9,317 bases of DNA from Actinomycetes bacterium (GTDB lineage Bacteria > Actinomycetota > Acidimicrobiia > Acidimicrobiales > Microtrichaceae). Of the stretch, positions 5,043 to 9,317 are shown piece after piece. The DNA lies in contig JAEWED010000010.1 in assembly GCA_023389745.1 (NCBI GenBank), positions 1 to 9,317 of the forward strand, written 5' to 3'. Both the position numbers and the translations under genes were made by a program. The notes under the pieces were generated by a model. That model did not search any database. It had not been told where the DNA came from and saw only the letters and a list, made by a program, of their open reading frames with translations. Every line of letters begins with the position of its first letter. Within the stretch, counting starts at the first letter, position 1.

Positions 5043-8000
5043 ACGGGGCGAGACGCGGATGCCGAGCGGTCCGAGCTCAGCAGCTCGCGGAAGTCCGCCT
5101 GGGGGACCGGCCGGGAGTACAGGTAGCCCTGGCCGAGACGGCAGCCGAGCTCCTCGAGCAGGCCGGCCTGCAGCTCGGTCTCGATGCCCTCGGCGATCGT
5201 GCGCACGCCGAGCTGGCGGGCGAGGTCGAGCACCGCGGTGACGATCCGCTGGTTGGTGAACTGGTCGATGTCGTCGACGAAGCTCTTGTCGATCTTCAGC
5301 ACGTCGAACTCGAACTGCTGGATGTAGCCCAGCGACGAGTAGCCGGTGCCGAAGTCGTCCACCGCGAGCCGGGTGCCGAGCTGACGCAGCTCGTGCATGG
5401 TGGCCCTGATCTTCTCGGTGTCGGTGATGAGCGTCGACTCGGTCACCTCGAGCACGAGACGCTCGGCGGGCAGGTCGGCACGCTGCAGGATCTCGCTGAC
5501 GGTCCGGACGATGCCGTCGTCGTGCAGCTGCTGCACCGACAGGTTGACCGACATGGTGAGGTCCTCGACGGGGGAGCCGTACTCCCGGCGCCAGGTGGCG
5601 AGGTCTGTGCAGGCACGCTCGAGGATCCACTCGCCGAGCTTCCCGATGAGGCCGGACTCCTCGGCGAGGGGGATGAAGAGCCCCGGACCGAGCAGCCCGC
5701 GACGGGGGTGGTCCCAGCGGATGAGCGCCTCGCAACCGACGATGCGTCGGGTCGTCAGGTCGAACACCGGCTGGTAGTGGGCGACGAACTGCTCCGAGGT
5801 GACCGCACGGGCCAGGTCCGCTCGCAGCTCGAGGCGGTCGAACGAGGCGGTGTGCATCTGCGACTCGAACACGACCGCCTGGCGCTTGCCCATCGTCTTG
5901 GCGCGGTACATGGCGATGTCGGCGTTGCGCAGCAGGATGTCGCCGGTGTTGGTGCGGTCGTGGTCGAACACGATGCCGGCCGACGCCGTGACGGTGAGCT
6001 CGCGTCCGTTGATCACGAACGGGCTCGCGATGGTGGTGAGCAGCTGCTCGGCCAGGTCGGTGACGTGGGACTCGCCGTGGGCGCGTTCCACCACGACGAC
6101 GAACTCGTCGCCGCCGACGCGGGCGGCGATGTCGCCGAAGGACAACATGGCGGTGATGCGCTCCGCGACCGACGTCAGCAGCAGGTCGCCGAACGCATGG
6201 CCCAGCGAGTCGTTGATGTCCTTGAAGTCGTCGATGCCGAGCAGGATCGCGGCCACCGTGGTGCTGCCGCTGTTGCGCCCCAGCATGCCGGCGAGGTCGT
6301 CGAGGACGTGGACCCTGTTGGCCAGCCCGGTGAGCTCGTCGTGGGTCGCCTGGTAGCGGATCCGCTGCTCCATGGACTTGCGGTCGGTGACGTCGCGGGC
6401 GTTGAGCACGAACCCGCCGACGGCCGGTTCGGCCCGGAGGTCGGTCAGCGACGTCTCGATGGAGCGCAGCTCGCCCTCGGCGTTGTCGAAGTTGAACTCG
6501 ATGAGCTCCGACGAGCCGACCGAGCGCGACGGATCGGTGCGCAGGCGCGACGTCCAGTCGACGCTGCTCTGGCGGAAGACCTCGTCGAGCGGGCGTCCCA
6601 GGATCTGCTCGGGTGTCTCGGCGAGCACGTCGGTCACCGAGGGGCTGGCGTAGCTGATCGCCCCGCCCGGATCGAGCACGATCACCAGGTCGGTCGAGTT
6701 CTGCACGAGCGACTTGAACCGCGCCTCGGAGAGCAGCAGGCGCTCCTCGGCCTGCTTGCGGTCGTCGATCTCGCGGGCGTTGAGCACGATGCCGCCGATG
6801 TTGGGGTCGCTGGAGAGGTCCATGCCGCCGATCTCGAACCAGCGGTAGGGACCCTCGCTGTGGCGGAGGCGGATCTCGACGGTGTTGCGCAGCCCGAACC
6901 GGACGTCGTCGAGCAGGCCGAGCGCCGCGTCGCGGTCGTCCGAGTGGACCAGGTCCATGACCGACACCTCGCCGGGTTCGTCGCTCAGCGAGTAGCCGAG
7001 CAGTCGTCCGGCGACGGGGGACACGTAGCTCAGGTGCAGATCGGCATCGAGGATCGCCACGATGTCCGAGGAGTTGTCGATCAGCGCGGCGAACCGGTCC
7101 TCGGAGCGCTGCCGGACCTGTCGTTCGGTCTGCTCGACGGCGCGGAGCGCGATCGCCGCCTCGCGGCACAGCGCGGAGATGGCGTTCTCCTCCTCGACGC
7201 TGAGCGGACCGCTGAGCAGGAGCACGACGGCGCCCCGCAGGTCGCGCTGGACCACGACCAGTCCGGCGATCGACGTGGAGGTGTCGTCGCTCCCACTCAG
7301 GTCGACGAGGGTCGCGGTCGTCGGCACCTCGATCTCGGAGCAGTGCCGGAGCCTGTTCAGCAGGCCATCGACCCCGTCGGGCTGTGCCCGGTCCGTCGCG
7401 GTCAACGGGTCCAGGATCAGTCCGCCGTTGACGAACTTCGACCCGAGCACCTGCTCGGCTCCCACGGTGATGATGCGGGCGACGTCGTCGTTGCTCTCCG
7501 CGCTCACCAGGCGCTCGCCGACGGCCCGAAGGCCGGCCTCCATGGTGGCCAGCTCCTCGTTCTGCTGGACCAGACGGGCCAATCGCAGGATGACCAGCGG
7601 TGCCAGTGCGACCGCGCCGAGGGCCGGCAGCAGCAGGTGGATGCCGGTCTCGCCCTGCGCGACGCCCCAGAGCAGCAGCAGCGGCGGCGTGAGGAGGGCT
7701 CCGGCGAGCACCGAGCTGCGACGGCGTGAGACACGTCGCGCCATCGCCTGGTCGTTCGGGCGGTCGAGCAGTTGGCGGACAGAGGGGTGGAGCAGCCCGG
7801 CGAAGCCCAGGACGAAGATCGCCGCCGAGACGTAGACGAGCGTGCCGGAACCGATGCGGTCCGACGTCACGAAGCCCGCGACGATGTCCATGCCGAACGC
7901 CACCACGAGCGCCGCGGCGAACAGCCGGTTGCTGGTCGTCGGCGTCGATCCGGCGACCAGGGCGAGCACGGCCGCGATGATCATCATCAGCGACACGAGG

Positions 8001-8521
8001 CTGTACATCACCGTCATGGCCTTCGCCGGGACGCTCACCGAGCCGTTGCTCAGGTACGGCATGACGAACAGCGACCACTGCAGCAGCGCGACCGCCACAC
8101 CGCCGACGAGCGCGTCGAGGATCGGGTCGAGCGACAGACGGGGGTTCCGCAGCCGGACGATCATCAGGATCGCCCCGATGAACAGGAGGTTGCTGGTGAA
8201 GGTGAACAGGTCCGACGGCGACGGGAACGGGTAGTCGGCACCCGTGACCATCGCAGCGATGCCGTTCACGAGTCCGGCGAGCAGGGACACGATGGCGGCG
8301 ATCAGGATGGTCCGCAGCGGCCGGCGGATCGGGCCCTTCAGGTTGGTCACCCGGCGCCAGCCCACGACGAGCGCTGCGCTGCCGACAGCCAGCCAGAACA
8401 TGCCCTTGAGCGCCTCGGGCAGGATCAACAGCACTGCGGACGCGATGAGCAGCGCGCCGACAGAACGATGCATCGTGCGCAGCTCGAGGGCCGTCGTCGT
8501 GTGAGTTGTCGTCTGCCGCAT
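5036..8521 (-). CDS. Membrane-anchored GAF-PAS-PAS-GGDEF-EAL protein, probable c-di-GMP phosphodiesterase
   Basis: 1161-residue cyclic-di-GMP signalling protein. Residues 18-315 hold about ten hydrophobic helices (e.g. 18-35, 70-92, 133-156, 168-190, 293-313), with a PFPSPSD loop near 98-104. A GAF-like region (about 325-465) and two PAS/PAC units (about 471-590 and 597-716, each ending GG(I/F)VLNAR..DRK) follow. The GGDEF domain (723-885) has GGDEF at 803-807, Asn770 and Asp779 for guanine binding and Lys767, but Gly762 replaces the first metal-binding Asp (PleD D327), and the I-site RxxD reads SFGD (794-797). The EAL domain (about 895-1150) has EAL 931-933, Asn993, ExTE 1025-1028, DDFGTG 1055-1060, Lys1076, Glu1111 and Gln1131, all expected for an active phosphodiesterase. 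ATG at 8521 has GAGGT about 9 nt upstream; Met17 is an alternative start. The input signal is unknown. Architecture is sure; phosphodiesterase-only activity is inference. Confidence 0.93.
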   Translation of the reverse strand: MRQTTTHTTTALELRTMHRSVGALLIASAVLLILPEALKGMFWLAVGSAALVVGWRRVTNLKGPIRRPLRTILIAAIVSLLAGLVNGIAAMVTGADYPFPSPSDLFTFTSNLLFIGAILMIVRLRNPRLSLDPILDALVGGVAVALLQWSLFVMPYLSNGSVSVPAKAMTVMYSLVSLMMIIAAVLALVAGSTPTTSNRLFAAALVVAFGMDIVAGFVTSDRIGSGTLVYVSAAIFVLGFAGLLHPSVRQLLDRPNDQAMARRVSRRRSSVLAGALLTPPLLLLWGVAQGETGIHLLLPALGAVALAPLVILRLARLVQQNEELATMEAGLRAVGERLVSAESNDDVARIITVGAEQVLGSKFVNGGLILDPLTATDRAQPDGVDGLLNRLRHCSEIEVPTTATLVDLSGSDDTSTSIAGLVVVQRDLRGAVVLLLSGPLSVEEENAISALCREAAIALRAVEQTERQVRQRSEDRFAALIDNSSDIVAILDADLHLSYVSPVAGRLLGYSLSDEPGEVSVMDLVHSDDRDAALGLLDDVRFGLRNTVEIRLRHSEGPYRWFEIGGMDLSSDPNIGGIVLNAREIDDRKQAEERLLLSEARFKSLVQNSTDLVIVLDPGGAISYASPSVTDVLAETPEQILGRPLDEVFRQSSVDWTSRLRTDPSRSVGSSELIEFNFDNAEGELRSIETSLTDLRAEPAVGGFVLNARDVTDRKSMEQRIRYQATHDELTGLANRVHVLDDLAGMLGRNSGSTTVAAILLGIDDFKDINDSLGHAFGDLLLTSVAERITAMLSFGDIAARVGGDEFVVVVERAHGESHVTDLAEQLLTTIASPFVINGRELTVTASAGIVFDHDRTNTGDILLRNADIAMYRAKTMGKRQAVVFESQMHTASFDRLELRADLARAVTSEQFVAHYQPVFDLTTRRIVGCEALIRWDHPRRGLLGPGLFIPLAEESGLIGKLGEWILERACTDLATWRREYGSPVEDLTMSVNLSVQQLHDDGIVRTVSEILQRADLPAERLVLEVTESTLITDTEKIRATMHELRQLGTRLAVDDFGTGYSSLGYIQQFEFDVLKIDKSFVDDIDQFTNQRIVTAVLDLARQLGVRTIAEGIETELQAGLLEELGCRLGQGYLYSRPVPQADFRELLSSDRSASASRPVR
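6393..6789 (-). repeat. Direct DNA repeat marking the duplicated PAS/PAC units
   Basis: The 19-bp string TCGCGGGCGTTGAGCACGA occurs at 6393-6411 and again at 6771-6789, followed by GCCGA in both copies after a short divergent stretch. The copies are 378 bp (126 codons) apart, in frame, and encode the LNAR core of the two PAC ends. This points to tandem duplication of one PAS unit, although conserved motif plus shared codon bias would also contribute. The rest of the two PAS units has diverged strongly. Confidence 0.5.
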
Positions 8522-8639
8522 GCGCTGGACCTCAGGACGTGTTGATCCTTAGGTCGGCATCTCGCTGGAGAAGATGAGCTTCTTTCGTGGGGCACCGTTG
8601 CCCGACGCGGTGGGGCCCCGTCGTCGATCCGGAGCGGGA
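8522..8639 (-). other. 118-bp spacer upstream of the GGDEF-EAL gene
   Basis: Non-coding gap between the membrane-protein gene and the GGDEF-EAL gene. On the minus strand TAAGGAT (plus 8545-8551) resembles a -10 element about 24 nt before the ATG, with TTCTCC some 15 nt further upstream as a poor -35. AGAAGATGAGCTTCT (8569-8583) is a 5-bp stem with a 5-nt loop followed by TT, too short to call a terminator. The gap suggests the GGDEF-EAL gene may have its own promoter. Confidence 0.3.
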
Positions 8640-9152
8640 TCAGACCAGCGACGGCAGGAATCCGTGCAGCAGCGCGAACTCGGTCGCGTACACGGTGGAC
8701 GTCGCGTAGGAGATGCGACGCACGAACGCGACCCCGTACCCGAGTCGCCACAGCAGCAACGGGGGGAGCACACCCGCGATCAGCACCGAGCTCACCACGG
8801 CCGAGACCCCGCCCGTCACACGTTGACGCAGGTGTTGCTCGCGATCCGAGATCTCCGGCCGGCGTCTGGCCAGGTCGAGTCGGCTGAGGAAGAACCCGGC
8901 GAAGCGGCCCGGGTGCTCCTCGGTGGCTCGCCGGACGATGTACACCTGCGCCGGGACGTAGATCGCGAAGATCGCGACGCACGCGATCCAGGCCTCGGTC
9001 AACCGGGCGAGCAACCAGAAGAAGGGTCCGAAGGTGAGGTCGTCGAGCACGACGAGGGTCGCAACGGTCGCGATCCACCAGAACAGGACCGACAACCGGT
9101 TCGGCCGTTCGACTGCGGCCGTCGCGCCGCCCGCTTCGCTCAGTCCTTCCAC
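8640..9152 (-). CDS. Small multi-pass membrane protein of unknown function
   Basis: 170 residues from a GTG start that overlaps the desaturase stop by 13 nt. Hydrophobic segments lie at about 20-48 (with an embedded Asp-Asp and an FGPFFWLL stretch), 52-73, 113-136 and 149-168, so four membrane helices are likely. The 74-112 loop is rich in Arg, Glu and Asp and should face the cytoplasm by the positive-inside rule. I do not recognise a family or catalytic motif. An ATG at 9239 opens the same frame but would overlap the desaturase by 100 nt and add a Pro/Arg-rich, non-membrane stretch, so it was rejected. The overlap suggests translational coupling with the desaturase and perhaps a role at the membrane with it; this is inference from position only. 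A TTG at codon 20 is another possible start. Confidence 0.75.
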   Translation of the reverse strand: MEGLSEAGGATAAVERPNRLSVLFWWIATVATLVVLDDLTFGPFFWLLARLTEAWIACVAIFAIYVPAQVYIVRRATEEHPGRFAGFFLSRLDLARRRPEISDREQHLRQRVTGGVSAVVSSVLIAGVLPPLLLWRLGYGVAFVRRISYATSTVYATEFALLHGFLPSLV

Positions 9153-9317
9153 GGGGGAGCGGGCGGCAGCTCGCCCCGGCCGATCCGGCCCCAGAGGCCG
9201 CGGTAGTAGCTGAGGTAGCCCGACTCCGTGTGGATGCACCGCTCGGAGATCAGCCCCTGCAGCTCGGGGAGGGCGTGGCAGGGCACCGCAGGCACGAGGT
9301 GATGTGCGGTGTGGAGG
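9140..9317 (-). CDS. Fatty-acid-desaturase-family protein, C-terminal 58 residues (5' end outside window)
   Basis: Only the end is visible, in a minus-strand frame too short to be obvious. It reads HTAHHLVPAVPCHALPEL near its start, which matches the third histidine box (HxxHH, iron ligands) plus the following VPxxxLPxL of membrane di-iron desaturases. The rest (to LPPAPPWKD) contains an SYYRGLWGRIG segment typical of the soluble C-terminal tail after this box. Related di-iron enzymes such as CrtW-type carotenoid ketolases or hydroxylases share a similar third box, so substrate and reaction cannot be fixed from this fragment. It ends with TGA at 9140-9142, inside the start of the membrane-protein gene. 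Confidence 0.75.
   Translation of the reverse strand, partial: LHTAHHLVPAVPCHALPELQGLISERCIHTESGYLSYYRGLWGRIGRGELPPAPPWKD

Noticed and set aside
5393..7729. A 778-codon open frame on the plus strand opposite the GGDEF-EAL gene
   Set aside because: Its product is an Arg/Asp/Val/Gly/Gln-rich sequence with no domain logic; it mirrors the sense codons of a recognised gene in GC-rich DNA.
4794..8078. A 1094-codon minus-strand frame overlapping the GGDEF-EAL gene
   Set aside because: Extremely Arg/Pro-rich, in the alternate frame of a gene with complete, ordered domains; a GC-bias artefact.
8569..8585. Small stem AGAAG/CTTCT followed by TT as an intrinsic terminator
   Set aside because: Only five weak base pairs and two or three T residues; below what I would accept as a terminator.
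1..9317. CRISPR array, transposon, toxin-antitoxin, phage or defence system
   Set aside because: No spaced repeat array, transposase, integrase, terminal inverted repeats or recognisable defence domains on either strand; composition is uniform throughout.

Overview
The window is very GC-rich and densely coding, with strong G/C bias at third codon positions, GTG as well as ATG starts, short gaps and overlapping start/stop codons. This suggests an actinomycetote. The combination of protein variants, especially the compact RsmB, resembles my impression of the Acidimicrobiia (Ilumatobacter-like), but that placement is inference. Nothing looks like recent transfer: there is no insertion sequence, integrase, tRNA, rRNA or CRISPR array.

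Plus strand, 1-5035. The window opens inside the 3' part of rsmB (16S rRNA m5C967 methyltransferase). A MogA/MoaB-family molybdopterin gene follows after 48 nt. A 118-nt spacer containing a strong hairpin then leads into a compact riboflavin operon: ribD (deaminase/reductase), ribE (riboflavin synthase), ribBA (DHBP synthase/GTP cyclohydrolase II) and ribH (lumazine synthase). Gaps between the four rib genes are 1 nt, a 4-nt overlap, and 11 nt. Together they encode all the committed enzymes from GTP and ribulose-5-phosphate to riboflavin, apart from the separate phosphatase step. I see no FMN riboswitch in front of ribD.

Minus strand, 9317-5036. The C-terminus of a fatty-acid-desaturase-like protein overlaps by 13 nt a small multi-spanning membrane protein of unknown function. 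After a 118-nt spacer comes a 1161-residue membrane-anchored sensor protein with about ten membrane helices, a GAF-like region, two PAS domains, GGDEF and EAL. It runs towards the rib operon, and its stop codon directly abuts the ribH stop, forming a TGATCA palindrome. Its EAL site is complete. Its GGDEF domain keeps the GGDEF motif but lacks the first metal-binding aspartate and the I-site arginine, so it is more likely a c-di-GMP phosphodiesterase with a regulatory GGDEF than a dual enzyme.

Most of the window is ordinary housekeeping metabolism plus one c-di-GMP signalling gene. I did not find an undescribed multi-gene system. The points worth a second look are protein-level departures from family norms (RsmB without its usual inter-domain segment, the GGDEF metal-ligand loss, a RibH loop insertion, a short RibD reductase), a 15-bp minisatellite coding the RibE tail, the structured ribD leader with a possible mini-ORF, and the desaturase/membrane-protein pair.
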